From CAVZCK01 sp963798805 (lineage in GTDB: Bacteria; Pseudomonadota; Alphaproteobacteria; Rhizobiales; Rhodomicrobiaceae): 64,000 nt of DNA. Numbering within the stretch: the first letter of the stretch is position 1; the number at the start of each line of letters is the position of its first letter. Under the pieces are notes generated by a model. That model was given only the letters and a program-made list of their open reading frames with translations. It did not search any database and was not told the DNA's origin. The stretch covers positions 248,001-312,000 of the forward strand of contig CAWCVC010000002.1 in NCBI GenBank assembly GCA_963798805.1. Direction: 5' to 3'. Positions 45,002 through 54,026 of the stretch are shown one piece after another. The translations under genes and the position numbers were made by a program.

Positions 45002-45469
45002 ATGAGAACCTTTTCGGCAAAACCCTCGGATATCGAGAAGAAATGGGTGCTGATCGACGCAAGCGGGCTGGTGGTCGGCCGGCTCGCGGCGATCGTCGCC
45101 ACGCGCCTGCGCGGCAAGCACAAGCCCACCTTCACCCCGCATATGGATTGCGGCGACAATGTCATCATCGTGAATGCGCGGCAGGTGCGCTTCACCGGCA
45201 GAAAGCGGACGCAGAAGGTCTATCAGTGGCATACCGGCCATCCCGGCGGCATCAAGAGCCGCTCCGCCGATAAGATCCTGGACGGCCGGTTCCCCGAGCG
45301 GGTCGTCGAGAAAGCGGTGCAGCGCATGTTGCCCGGCGGTCCCTTGTCCCGGCAGCAGATGCGTAATCTGCGGATCTATGCAGGCCCCGAGCATCCTCAT
45401 GAGGCGCAGCAGCCTGAAAGGCTGGATATTGCCGCGCTCAACAAGAAGAACACCGGAAGGGATGACTGA
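45002..45469 (+). CDS. rplM: 50S ribosomal protein L13
   Basis: A 155-residue L13, an early 23S rRNA binder. It starts MRTFSAKPSDIEKKWVLIDA and keeps GLVVGRLAAIVATRLRGKHK, TGHPGGIK and RIYAGPEHPHEAQQPE. ATG 45002 matches the family start; upstream in-frame ATGs are not conserved. It overlaps rpsI by one base. Confidence 0.97.
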   Translation: MRTFSAKPSDIEKKWVLIDASGLVVGRLAAIVATRLRGKHKPTFTPHMDCGDNVIIVNARQVRFTGRKRTQKVYQWHTGHPGGIKSRSADKILDGRFPERVVEKAVQRMLPGGPLSRQQMRNLRIYAGPEHPHEAQQPERLDIAALNKKNTGRDD

Positions 45470-45948
45470 TGGCCACCGAAATCAAGTCTTTCAGCGAATT
45501 GGGCGGCGAGGACGTCCCGCAGACGCCGGCAGCTCCGGTCCATGTGCAAAAGCTCGATTCCCATGGCCGCGCCTATGCGACCGGGAAGCGCAAGGATGCC
45601 GTCGCGCGCGTCTGGGTGAAGCCTGGTCCCGGCCGCATCACTGTCAACGGCAAGGAGCATGACGCCTATTTTGCGCGTCCGGCCCTGCAGATGATCCTGA
45701 AGCAGCCGCTGGTCTTGACCGACCGCGCGAGCCAGTACGACGTGGTCTGCACCGTCACGGGCGGCGGTCTTTCCGGCCAGGCCGGTGCGGTGCGGCACGG
45801 GCTCTCTCGCGCGCTGACCTTTTACGAACCCGAGCTGCGCAACCCGCTCAAGAAGGCAGGCCTCCTCACGCGCGACAGCCGAGTGGTCGAGCGCAAGAAA
45901 TACGGCAAGGCTAAGGCTCGGCGCAGCTTCCAGTTCTCCAAGCGCTAA
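45469..45948 (+). CDS. rpsI: 30S ribosomal protein S9
   Basis: A 159-residue S9 with an alphaproteobacterial N-terminal extension (1-30) before DSHGRAYATGKRKDAVARVW. The C-terminal KKYGKAKARRSFQFSKR reaches the ribosomal P site. Its ATG shares the A of the rplM TGA, and its TAA shares an A with the argC ATG, so three genes are linked stop-to-start. Confidence 0.97.
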   Translation: MATEIKSFSELGGEDVPQTPAAPVHVQKLDSHGRAYATGKRKDAVARVWVKPGPGRITVNGKEHDAYFARPALQMILKQPLVLTDRASQYDVVCTVTGGGLSGQAGAVRHGLSRALTFYEPELRNPLKKAGLLTRDSRVVERKKYGKAKARRSFQFSKR

Positions 45949-46997
45949 TGGCACGGGCGGGCGCGATCCGCATCGGCGTGCTCGGTGCGTCCGGCTATAC
46001 GGGCGCCGATCTCATCCGCTTGGCCGCATGCCATCCGAATATGGAGATCGGCGTTCTCGCCGCTTCGTCCCATGCGGGCAAGCCTCTCGCCGAGGTCTTC
46101 CCGCATCTGACCTTCATCGAGGCGCCGACGCTGGTCAAGGCGGAGAACGCCGATTGGAGCGGCTGCGATGTGGTGTTTTCGGGCCTGCCGCATGGCACGG
46201 CTCAGGATCTCATCAAAGAGCTGCCCGACGATCTCAAGATCATCGACATGTCGGCGGATTTCCGTCTGCGCGACACGGCGATTTACGCCAAAACCTATGG
46301 GCGCGAGCACGCCGCCTCGCATCTGCTCGTCAGGGCCGTCTACGGCCTGACCGAGTTTTATGCCGAGGAGATCGCGGCGGCGCGACTGGTCGCCTGCCCT
46401 GGCTGCTATCCGACTGCGGCGCTGCTCGCTTTGCTGCCTGTCGTCGCCAATAAGCTGATCGACGCAGGCGACATCATCATCGACGCTAAGTCGGGCGTGA
46501 CCGGCGCAGGCCGGAGCCTGAAGCAGAACATCCTGTTCTCCGAAACCGGCGAAGGGCTATCCCCTTACAGCGTCGCCAGCCATCGCCACGCGCCTGAGAT
46601 CGAGCAGGAAATCGGCAAGTTTGCGGGCCGCGACGTCACGGTCAATTTCACCCCGCATCTGGCGCCGATGAGCCGGGGCGAGCTTGTGACCTGCTATGTT
46701 CGGCTGACCGGGGGCGCCAAGGCCGACGATCTGCGCGACGCGCTGAGCTTCGCCTATCAGACGCGGCCCTTCATCAAGATCGCCGATAAAGGCGTCGTCC
46801 CGGCGACGCAGAATGTGCGCGGCTCCAATTTCTGCCAGATCGGCGTCTTCGCCGACCGGGTGCCCGGCCGCGCCATCATCATCGGCGTGATCGACAATCT
46901 GGTGAAGGGCTCGGCGGGCCAGGCGATCCAGAACTTCAATCTGATGTTCGGCCTGCCCGAGACCACCGGCCTCATGCAATTGCCGCTGTTTCCCTGA
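45948..46997 (+). CDS. argC: N-acetyl-gamma-glutamyl-phosphate reductase
   Basis: ArgC reduces N-acetylglutamyl-5-phosphate to the semialdehyde with NADPH in arginine synthesis. The 349-residue type-1 enzyme has GVLGASGYTGADLIRLAA, the catalytic-cysteine motif VACPGCYPTAAL and SGVTGAGRS. The rpsI-argC link is the usual order in Hyphomicrobiales and here is as tight as possible (1-nt overlap). Confidence 0.97.
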   Translation: MARAGAIRIGVLGASGYTGADLIRLAACHPNMEIGVLAASSHAGKPLAEVFPHLTFIEAPTLVKAENADWSGCDVVFSGLPHGTAQDLIKELPDDLKIIDMSADFRLRDTAIYAKTYGREHAASHLLVRAVYGLTEFYAEEIAAARLVACPGCYPTAALLALLPVVANKLIDAGDIIIDAKSGVTGAGRSLKQNILFSETGEGLSPYSVASHRHAPEIEQEIGKFAGRDVTVNFTPHLAPMSRGELVTCYVRLTGGAKADDLRDALSFAYQTRPFIKIADKGVVPATQNVRGSNFCQIGVFADRVPGRAIIIGVIDNLVKGSAGQAIQNFNLMFGLPETTGLMQLPLFP

Positions 46998-47053
46998 ACG
47001 CCGAGGTTTTGTCTTCCATCGCAGATGGTGTTTAGGTGATATGCTGGGCATTC

Positions 47054-47161
47054 GCCCGGCGTCGCCCCGGCCGTTAGAGCCGGGGCCCATCGGCCTCAAC
47101 ATAAATCGCGGGCTTGCGGCGCGGGATTGGGTCCCGGGTCTCGCTTTCGCTCGCCCGGGAC
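47054..47161. repeat. REP-like pair of GC-rich hairpins after argC
   Basis: Two perfect 8-bp stems: GCCCCGGC/GCCGGGGC (47064-47071, 47079-47086) and GTCCCGGG/CCCGGGAC (47131-47138, 47154-47161). The string GCCCGGCGTCGCCCCGGC at 47054-47071 recurs at 52126-52143. Such CCCGGG-rich palindromes are scattered in Hyphomicrobiales genomes and often end transcripts. Confidence 0.65.
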
Positions 47162-47238
47162 GACGACGTTAGGTAGATAGATCTTCCCTTTTGGAGGTCG
47201 CCAGAGGGATATCTGAAACGACCTCACGTCGTCCTGAC

Positions 47239-47772
47239 CTAAGCCGCGCGCCGCAGCTCGGGCCTTGCGCTGCTGTTGCGCTGGCGGCCGGCGAGGTTGA
47301 TCGCCATCAGCAAAGCCGTCGTCAGGATCAGCGCCCAGACGAAATCCGGCGCTACAGCCGCCATCTTGGCGCGGACGTCCGGTCCGCCGACGCCGAGGCT
47401 GCGGATAAGAATGTCGGCGAGCTTTACGATGGAGTTGGCGAGCTTGACGATCAGGTTGGCAATCGTGACCGGCGCTTGATCGTTGAGCTTTGCATAAGCC
47501 GCGTCGGCAATAACGCCTGCCGAGAGCCAGAACAGCGCGATCTGGGTCGTGCGCTGCCATCCCTGCACGAGCAGATAGGTGAAAGCGAAAGCGGCGAGGA
47601 CGCCGAGGATCACGGCGGCGGTCCGGTTCGGCAGCAATTTTATCGCCACCACGGCGCCGGCGAGGATCAGTAAACCGATCAGGATGGTTGGTAGATTTTG
47701 CTTCAAATTGGATATAATTCCGCGCAGTTCCATCATGGTCTCCCGCATCTGATCACCGGCTTTTCCGAACAT
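47239..47772 (-). CDS. hypothetical multi-pass membrane protein
   Basis: A 177-residue protein I do not recognise. It has four likely membrane segments (TILIGLLILAGAVVAIKLL, AVILGVLAAFAFTYLLVQGW, QIALFWLSAGVIADAAYA, VWALILTTALLMAINLA). Between the last two lies an amphipathic stretch with repeated VKLAN/VKLAD units (IVKLANSIVKLADILI). It has a basic C-terminus. It reads toward argC and ends in the REP-like repeat. Confidence 0.75.
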   Translation of the reverse strand: MFGKAGDQMRETMMELRGIISNLKQNLPTILIGLLILAGAVVAIKLLPNRTAAVILGVLAAFAFTYLLVQGWQRTTQIALFWLSAGVIADAAYAKLNDQAPVTIANLIVKLANSIVKLADILIRSLGVGGPDVRAKMAAVAPDFVWALILTTALLMAINLAGRQRNSSARPELRRAA

Positions 47773-47877
47773 CTGGCAATACCTGAAAGGCCCCCCGCAA
47801 ACGCTGAGAGGGGGAGGCGTACAGGCGTCGCCCGGCGGTAGTTTACACGAGAATCGGCGATTCGGGACGTCGGTCGC

Positions 47878-47982
47878 TAGAGCGGCGGACCTTTAATGGA
47901 AATCGGAAGCGCCGCTCTACCTGCTTGTTGTGGCATCGGATTTGTCCGAAAACCGCTTCGTACTTTTCGGTCCGGTGCGCTA
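47878..47982. repeat. MITE-like palindromic repeat B, 105 bp
   Basis: Ends TAGAGCGGCGGACC and TCCGGTGCGCTA point inward with TA(G)(A)GCG termini. Two internal hairpins: AGAGCGGCG/CGCCGCTCT (47879-47887, 47910-47918) and CCGAAAA/TTTTCGG (47946-47952, 47964-47970). Its right end supplies the purH stop codon (47980-47982). Confidence 0.65.
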
Positions 47983-49584
47983 ATGGCGGAAATGGCGCAT
48001 GCCGGTGAAGACCATGGCGAGGCCGCGCTCATTGGCCGCCGCGATCACCTCATCGTCACGCATCGAGCCGCCGGGTTGGATGACGGCGGTCGCGCCGGCA
48101 TCGGCGAGAGCCAAAAGGCCATCGGGGAACGGGAAGAAAGCATCCGAGGCGGCGACCGAGCCGTCGGTCAACGAACCGGGCAGGCCGGTGGCTTTTGCGG
48201 CGGCTTCGCCTTTCCAAGCCGCCATCCGCGCGGCGTCGACACGGCTCATCTGTCCCGCGCCGATACCGGTCGTGGCATTGTTCTTGGCGAAGACGATGGC
48301 GTTCGACTTCACATGCTTGCAGACGCGGAAGGCGAAGACGAGGTCCGCAAGCTCGGTATCCGTGGGCGCCCGCTCCGTCGCGGTCTTCAACTCGACGGCG
48401 TCGGGTGAGCCATTGTCGCGCGACTGCATCAGGAATCCGCCGGCGACGGTGCGAATCGTCATCCCCTCGGCTTTCGGATCGGGAAGCCCCCCGGCAAGCA
48501 GCAGGCGCAGATTTTTCTTGCGACCAAGAATTTGCTGCGCTTCAGGCGTGGCGTCCGGCGCGATGATGACCTCGGTGAAGATTGCGGCAATGGCGCGAGC
48601 GGCGTCCGCGTCGAGTGTTTGGTTGAGCGCGACGATACCGCCGAAGGCGCTCACCGGATCGCATTTGAGCGCCTTGCGGTAAGCTTCTACGAGCGTCTCG
48701 CCAAGTGCGACGCCGCAAGGGTTGGCGTGCTTGATGATGGCGACGCCCGGCGAGCGGGCGGGATCGAATTCGGCCACAAGCTCGTAGGCGGCGCCGGTGT
48801 CATTGATATTGTTGTAGCTCAGTTCCTTGCCTTGCAGTTGGCGTGCCGTCGCGACGCCGGGGCGCACGGCTCCATTCGCCGCCGGGCTGACATAGAAGGC
48901 CGCGTGCTGATGCGGGTTCTCGCCATAGCGCAGGGTCTGGCGCAGCGTTCCCGGCAGGGCGAATTGGCGCGGCGCGGTCTCGCCGAGCTGCGCTGCGAAC
49001 CAGTTGGAGATCGCTGCATCATAGACGGCTGTCCGCGCGAATGCCTTTGCTGCCAGGCTCCGCCGCAGATCGAGGCTGGTTGCGCCGCTCCGCGCATCTA
49101 TGTCGCCGAGCACTGCAGGGTAATCGGCGGGATCGACGACGACAGCAACCCAATCGTGGTTCTTCGCCGCCGCGCGAATCATCGCCGGCCCGCCGATATC
49201 GATATTCTCGACGCATTCGGCAAAGTCCGCCCCGCGCGCGATGGTCTCCTCGAACGGGTAAAGATTAATGACGAGCAGGTCGATGCCGCCGATGCCATGC
49301 GCTTCCATGGCGCTGCGGTGCTCGGCATTGTCGCGGATCGCCAGGAGCCCGCCATGCACGGCCGGATGCAGGGTCTTAACGCGGCCATCCATCATTTCGG
49401 GGAATTTGGTCAGCTCGGAGACGTCGCGCACCGTGAGGCCGGCATCGCGCAGCGCTTTCGCCGTGCCGCCGGTCGAGATGAGCTCGACACCACGCGCGGC
49501 AAGCTTGGCGGCGAATTCGGCGATGCCCGTCTTGTCGGAAACCGAGATCAGGGCGCGGCTGATGATAGGATTTTCTGCAGTCAT
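47980..49584 (-). CDS. purH: bifunctional AICAR transformylase / IMP cyclohydrolase
   Basis: PurH does the last two steps of IMP synthesis. The 534-residue protein has the MGS-like cyclohydrolase domain (ISRALISVSDKTGIAEFA, ELISTGGTAKAL, GRVKTLHPAVHGG) and the transformylase domain (ELSYNNINDTGAAYELV, IIKHANPCGVA, KSNAIVFAKN, IQPGGSMRDDEVIAAA). GGAGG stands 6 nt before ATG 49584. A frame open to 49779 overlaps the heparinase gene and was trimmed. Confidence 0.97.
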   Translation of the reverse strand: MTAENPIISRALISVSDKTGIAEFAAKLAARGVELISTGGTAKALRDAGLTVRDVSELTKFPEMMDGRVKTLHPAVHGGLLAIRDNAEHRSAMEAHGIGGIDLLVINLYPFEETIARGADFAECVENIDIGGPAMIRAAAKNHDWVAVVVDPADYPAVLGDIDARSGATSLDLRRSLAAKAFARTAVYDAAISNWFAAQLGETAPRQFALPGTLRQTLRYGENPHQHAAFYVSPAANGAVRPGVATARQLQGKELSYNNINDTGAAYELVAEFDPARSPGVAIIKHANPCGVALGETLVEAYRKALKCDPVSAFGGIVALNQTLDADAARAIAAIFTEVIIAPDATPEAQQILGRKKNLRLLLAGGLPDPKAEGMTIRTVAGGFLMQSRDNGSPDAVELKTATERAPTDTELADLVFAFRVCKHVKSNAIVFAKNNATTGIGAGQMSRVDAARMAAWKGEAAAKATGLPGSLTDGSVAASDAFFPFPDGLLALADAGATAVIQPGGSMRDDEVIAAANERGLAMVFTGMRHFRH

Positions 49585-49717
49585 GAGAGACCTCCACGGG
49601 CGTCGTACGCCGCGGGGCAGAGCAGGGCAAGTGAAATGCAGGTCGCGGCAGCCATGCCGATCCGGCGCCCCGCGGGACAGGGCCGGGATCGGCCCTGCTC
49701 CCTCGCGTCGGACTCGC

Positions 49718-51484
49718 TCAGCTTTGATCTTCGATCTCGACCGGTCCGCGATAGCCGCTACGCGAGGGATCGCGCACATTCGTCTCGATCTTTCGAAGCG
49801 ACCAGACCACCTGCACCTCGGAAGTACATTTGCCGCGCAGCACGATCTGGAGGCTGCGCTTCTGGATGATCGGGTCGGCGAGGAAGATGCTCTCTTCGAT
49901 CTCGACGCGGGCGCCAGCCGCGCGGAACTTCCAGAGCTGGGCGTCGGGCAGCGTCAGGCTGACGCTGTTTTCCTCCGCATCGAGCCGGGGCGAAACGCGG
50001 GGATGCAGATGGAAGCGAATGGCGAAGCTGTCGCCCTCTTTGGTCAGCGGACGGCCCTGCGGCGGGCAGGCGAGCTGGTCGACGCCCTCGATAGCCCGTC
50101 CATTGGCGGCGAGCCGCAGGCGCCGCTGATGGAAGAAGCCGAAACTGTCTTTGTAACCGTCATGCATCGCACGCAGCAGGAGATCGCCCTGGTCTTCCTT
50201 CACCTCGCCGCGAACCGATCTCGGCCCGGACAGCAGATGCACTTGGCGCGGCGGATAGCCGATCCGGCGTTTTACCAAGCGTGAGGACGACATTTCGCTG
50301 ATGGTTAGTGTCGAATGTGCGGCGGTCGAGCGGGCGGCGATCGCCCACTCCGAGCTGTCGTCACGCGGCGCGCCGCAATTGACGATGAGCGGCTCGATAT
50401 CCGAGGTCATCTCGAAGGCGAGATACCCCGCATTCGCCTCGCCGCTGGCGGCGGCTGGAGGCGGTGCGCCGGTATCGACGATGATGACGGTCTTGCCGCG
50501 CTGCAGCCTGCAATAGCCGGAATCCGGCGCATATTGGCGCGGCATGTCGTCGTTGTCGGCATAAGCAAGGACGGCGGCGGTCAGATCGGAGCGGGTCGCG
50601 CCCATGCCGTTGAAGCGCGCAAGCGAACCGTCGCCGAGGCGCAGGAAGCGGATCATGCCCATCATTCGGTTGATGGCGCTGTTCAGCGCGTCCGGCGTTT
50701 CATGTGACCGGGCGAGGAAGCATTGCTTCAGCGGCAGGAATTCCAGAAGCAGATCGACCAGCGTGCTGGGATTGCGGGAGATGTGCCCGCCGTCGGGAAG
50801 AATCTGTCGTTCAAGCTCGGCGCAGAAGATCGGCAAATAGGTGGTCGCATAGCTCTGGTCCTCGGCGATGCACAGGCCCGCAAGCAAAAGCGCGGTCAAG
50901 GCGCGCAGGCGGGGTGCGGTATTGCCGGGATCGGCATAGCTTACGGTCAGATAGTGAAGCTCGCTGGTCAACTGCACCATGACGGCCTGGTAGAATTGCG
51001 ACTTGGCGCCTTCCAGAATCAGGCCGGCATGCGAGAGGATCGAGATGACGCGCCGCGCCACGATATCGACGTCCCAGGCGATCGGCGGTGCATGGCGGCT
51101 GTGCGCGATCCATTCGGCGACGAGCGAGCGGGCCTTTTCGCGCGCGATCTCGTCTCCGGCCGCCTCCAGATTGTGCAGCCAGCCCATCGAATAGAGCTCT
51201 TTCTGCCAGAGCCGGCTTGGCGGACGGATTGTGAAAGGCGGTTCCGATCCGGTGAGCGCAACGGTACCGGCGAGCCCGAAATAGCCGTCATAGAGCTCGC
51301 TCGCAAAGCTCGGATCGGCAGTGCGCAAATCCTGCGGTATGAGGAGGAGCTGGTGGGCCGTCGGCGCCCCGATCAACGCCCGGCTGACGGCGGAGTTGAG
51401 CACAAATCTTACGGCCTTGCGGCCCGTGGCGCCGACAGCGGCGAGCAAATCCCGCGCCTGGGCGCCTATCGTGTCAGTAACCAT
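49718..51484 (-). CDS. heparinase II/III-family protein
   Basis: A 588-residue protein with an N-terminal alpha-alpha toroid (about 50-330; IAWDVDIVARRVISILSHAG) and a C-terminal beta-sandwich heparinase II/III domain (about 340-570; LIVNCGAPRDDSSEWAIAAR, AHSTLTISE). No signal peptide is visible. It lies upstream of purH in the order typical for Hyphomicrobiales. Polysaccharide lyase activity is presumed from the fold; the substrate is unknown. Confidence 0.9.
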   Translation of the reverse strand: MVTDTIGAQARDLLAAVGATGRKAVRFVLNSAVSRALIGAPTAHQLLLIPQDLRTADPSFASELYDGYFGLAGTVALTGSEPPFTIRPPSRLWQKELYSMGWLHNLEAAGDEIAREKARSLVAEWIAHSRHAPPIAWDVDIVARRVISILSHAGLILEGAKSQFYQAVMVQLTSELHYLTVSYADPGNTAPRLRALTALLLAGLCIAEDQSYATTYLPIFCAELERQILPDGGHISRNPSTLVDLLLEFLPLKQCFLARSHETPDALNSAINRMMGMIRFLRLGDGSLARFNGMGATRSDLTAAVLAYADNDDMPRQYAPDSGYCRLQRGKTVIIVDTGAPPPAAASGEANAGYLAFEMTSDIEPLIVNCGAPRDDSSEWAIAARSTAAHSTLTISEMSSSRLVKRRIGYPPRQVHLLSGPRSVRGEVKEDQGDLLLRAMHDGYKDSFGFFHQRRLRLAANGRAIEGVDQLACPPQGRPLTKEGDSFAIRFHLHPRVSPRLDAEENSVSLTLPDAQLWKFRAAGARVEIEESIFLADPIIQKRSLQIVLRGKCTSEVQVVWSLRKIETNVRDPSRSGYRGPVEIEDQS

Positions 51485-52324
51485 GAGCGTGTCCCCAAAC
51501 GCATTTTATCGCGCGGAATTCGGTCCATCGATCGTGCTGCCCGCTGCGCCGGCCATCGCCTCATCGAAGAAGCGGAGGCGTTGCGGCGGCAAAAGACTAT
51601 CACGAGTTGCAATCATTCGGTGATTCTCGGCGGCGCCGCGAGAACCAGGCGCACGGGATCCGGCAATTTCCCGATTTTCTCCAACGCTCGCTGCGGACAA
51701 CCCCTGAAACTGCATAAAATGTAAGTATCAGAGTTGCCGTTTCCGGCGTATATGTGACGCCAAGCAACAGCTTCTCACGAAATGCCTCCTGATCGGAGGC
51801 GTTGGGCCGGCGCCGTGTGATGCGGAAGATTTTCGCAAGGTCGCTGCTGATTTGCGGGCTGGCCTGGCTCGCTCCGGTGTCTCCTTGCTTCGCATCTCCG
51901 CCGAGCGTCCCCACAGGCGCCGAGTGGACTGAAACGGCCGATCTTGCCGCGCCGGGACGGGAGGATGATCTCCAGCGGCCGCAGCCTTTCATCGGAGCGG
52001 TCCTGCGACTTCGTGTAAAGTTTGCGCAAAGCAGCGGTTTTTCAGCCGGTGACAAGGCTGCTGCCTTTACCGCGTTTTGGCTAAGCGCCGAAATCTCGGT
52101 TCGCGCTGCATTTTGCAGGCCTCCAGCCCGGCGTCGCCCCGGCGGCTCTCCGACGTGGCGATTTTATGGCTCGCGCGCGCCTCCTTTGGCACGGGCTCTC
52201 GCCGTCTCGATCTAGCAGACGGCGATTCACCGGATTTTTGGCTATTTCCGGATAGCGACGCGGATGAGGGGCTGCGATCTGCAGCTCTTTCTGCATGCGG
52301 CCTGTCCAAGATCGAGGGTGCGAT
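51485..52324. other. gene-poor stretch upstream of the heparinase gene
   Basis: About 840 nt without a clear gene. It holds the heparinase promoter, one weak signal-peptide-bearing frame (51820-52215), and a partial copy of the REP-like repeat at 52126-52143. The usual rsmB neighbour is not found here. Confidence 0.5.
51820..52215 (+). CDS. doubtful small exported protein
   Basis: A 131-residue frame opens with a textbook-looking signal peptide (MRKIFARSLLICGLAWLAP, then VSPCFA) but has no ribosome site, and its second half runs through the repeat copy and is Arg/Pro-rich like non-coding GC DNA. It may be a decayed gene whose 3' half has been replaced. Confidence 0.25.
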   Translation: MRKIFARSLLICGLAWLAPVSPCFASPPSVPTGAEWTETADLAAPGREDDLQRPQPFIGAVLRLRVKFAQSSGFSAGDKAAAFTAFWLSAEISVRAAFCRPPARRRPGGSPTWRFYGSRAPPLARALAVSI

Positions 52325-52492
52325 ATGCTCACCTCACAGAAAAAGAGTCTGAAGCGTGAACCGAGGGAGGCCACGCAGCGTCAGGATAGGCAGCAGTTTT
52401 ACGATACGCGGAGCGGCTGGGTGCTGTTTGGCGGTTTTGCCTCGATTTTGATCATACTGATCGCCGTCGAAGCGATCAGATCGATGGGTTGA
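52325..52492 (+). CDS. small single-pass membrane protein
   Basis: A 55-residue protein: a charged head (about 1-29) then one membrane helix (VLFGGFASILIILIAVEAI) and a short tail. GAGGG stands 6 nt before ATG 52325. No family is recognised; head-then-helix micro-proteins of this size are common but poorly studied. Confidence 0.55.
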   Translation: MLTSQKKSLKREPREATQRQDRQQFYDTRSGWVLFGGFASILIILIAVEAIRSMG

Positions 52493-53206
52493 GGTCAGAT
52501 GTGGTGGGCTGGCGTTGCGGCGCCAGCCCTTCGATCCGCTGCAATGTAAGACGCCAGTCCCGTGGGCTTGGTGGGCAATAAGATGGCGCTGTGGAAACGG
52601 GGGTTAAATGTCTGAGCCGGAAAGATCTGACTGGTTTTGGCGTTCGAAACGATTAAAACTCCGGGTCGATCGATTCCGGTCTCGCCGCCTCGTTCACGTC
52701 TGCCATTTTATGGTTACCGCGGATAATCCGAGTGGGCGCAAATGCAGCACTCGCTTTAAAAACCGATTAAGGTTCCGTCCGCGGCCCGCCCAAAGAATAG
52801 TCTGCCGACAAAGCAAAGTTGCCCAAAAACCACATTCCGTAAAAATATGTTAAATTTCTACGAAAATCTTGAGTTTTCCATGGTGCTGCCGTAGCATTTT
52901 CATACAATACCGCCTCATCCTGCAGCAATTCTGTTCTATTTCAGTTTAGATCTCTAGTCTTGCGATCGAATTTTAAAAATGTTGATCTGAATTTGGCGTC
53001 TTTCTTAAAGCATAAGCGTGTGTAGTTTAGCGTCTAATATTAACTAATTTAAAAATTTTGGGCGGTTTTGGCCGCTCGAATCTGCGTGCCTCGTCGCACA
53101 ACACCTTGCGTAAGAGTGAAACATAGATATACTCCTATCGAATTTTAGATTTCGTTCATCATAAGCCGGCCCTGAAAGCAGTCACGGCGTTTCGGCGGAG
53201 TTAGGG
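52493..53206. other. long AT-rich intergenic region before the LuxR-type regulator
   Basis: These 714 nt hold no supported gene. From about 52840 to 53160 the A+T content is far above the surroundings, with runs such as TTAAAAATTTT. Such regions are typical of highly regulated promoters or of DNA bound by silencing proteins. Locus II starts immediately after. Confidence 0.5.
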
Positions 53207-53962
53207 ATGAGTATCACGTTTAACGGAGCCAGGCCTCTACATCGCGGCACTGATACCCGGCCGTCTCCGTCAAATATAGCAATTCGTCCGGTACCGTCCG
53301 TCTCCCCCCAGCCTTGCGCAGTCGTGATCGAGCCTCGGCAACTTATTCGGGAGTGTCTCGCAAGAGCCTTTAAGATGGCCTGCGGTCATGAGGTCATTGC
53401 ATTATCGTCAATCGATGACTGGCTGAATATCAGTGAGCGGACCACGGCGAGCGTCATTCTTCTGAGCGGCTTCGATAATATCGACAGTACCAAGCTCGAC
53501 CTGGCGCTCAAGCGCCTGGCGCAAGCCAGGCCGCGGCTACCGGCGATCGTTCTTTCGGATGCGGAAGATGTTGGCGACGTCGTCAGTGCGCTGAACGGAG
53601 GGATTAAGGGCTATATCCCGACGAACCTGTCTTTGGACGTCGCTGTCGAGGCTATGCGCCTCGTTCGCGCGGGCGGGGTTTTCGTTCCGGCAGGTTGCCT
53701 CAGAGCCGGTCAGCAACACTCAGATGCGGACGCAGTTAAGCGACCACTTGCGGGGCTGTTTACGGAACGTCAGGCCGCTGTCGTGGAAGCGTTGCGGCAG
53801 GGCAAGGCCAATAAGACGATCGCCTATGAGCTGAACCTGCAGGAAAGCACGGTCAAGGTCCACATCAGAAATATCATGAAGAAACTCAGGGCACGGAACA
53901 GAACGGAAGTCGCCTATATTGTGACGAATTTAGAGAGTCAGAAGCAGCCTTCAAAATCATAA
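53207..53962 (+). CDS. LuxR-type regulator with a degenerate receiver domain
   Basis: A 251-residue protein: a disordered head (1-35), a receiver-like domain (about 36-165) and a LuxR helix-turn-helix (LFTERQAAVVEALRQGKANK, ESTVKVHIRNIMKKLRARNR). The receiver lacks the acidic pair (VIEPRQL), has Ser in place of the phospho-Asp (SVILLSGFDN) and Thr/Asn where the conserved Lys should be (GYIPTN). It is therefore unlikely to be switched by phosphorylation. It precedes the second priming transferase by 64 nt and probably controls polysaccharide locus II. Confidence 0.9.
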   Translation: MSITFNGARPLHRGTDTRPSPSNIAIRPVPSVSPQPCAVVIEPRQLIRECLARAFKMACGHEVIALSSIDDWLNISERTTASVILLSGFDNIDSTKLDLALKRLAQARPRLPAIVLSDAEDVGDVVSALNGGIKGYIPTNLSLDVAVEAMRLVRAGGVFVPAGCLRAGQQHSDADAVKRPLAGLFTERQAAVVEALRQGKANKTIAYELNLQESTVKVHIRNIMKKLRARNRTEVAYIVTNLESQKQPSKS

Positions 53963-54026
53963 AAACATCCAACGATAACCAAATCGCACCTACTCCAACC
54001 GGGCACACCTCACGGGGACATATAGA

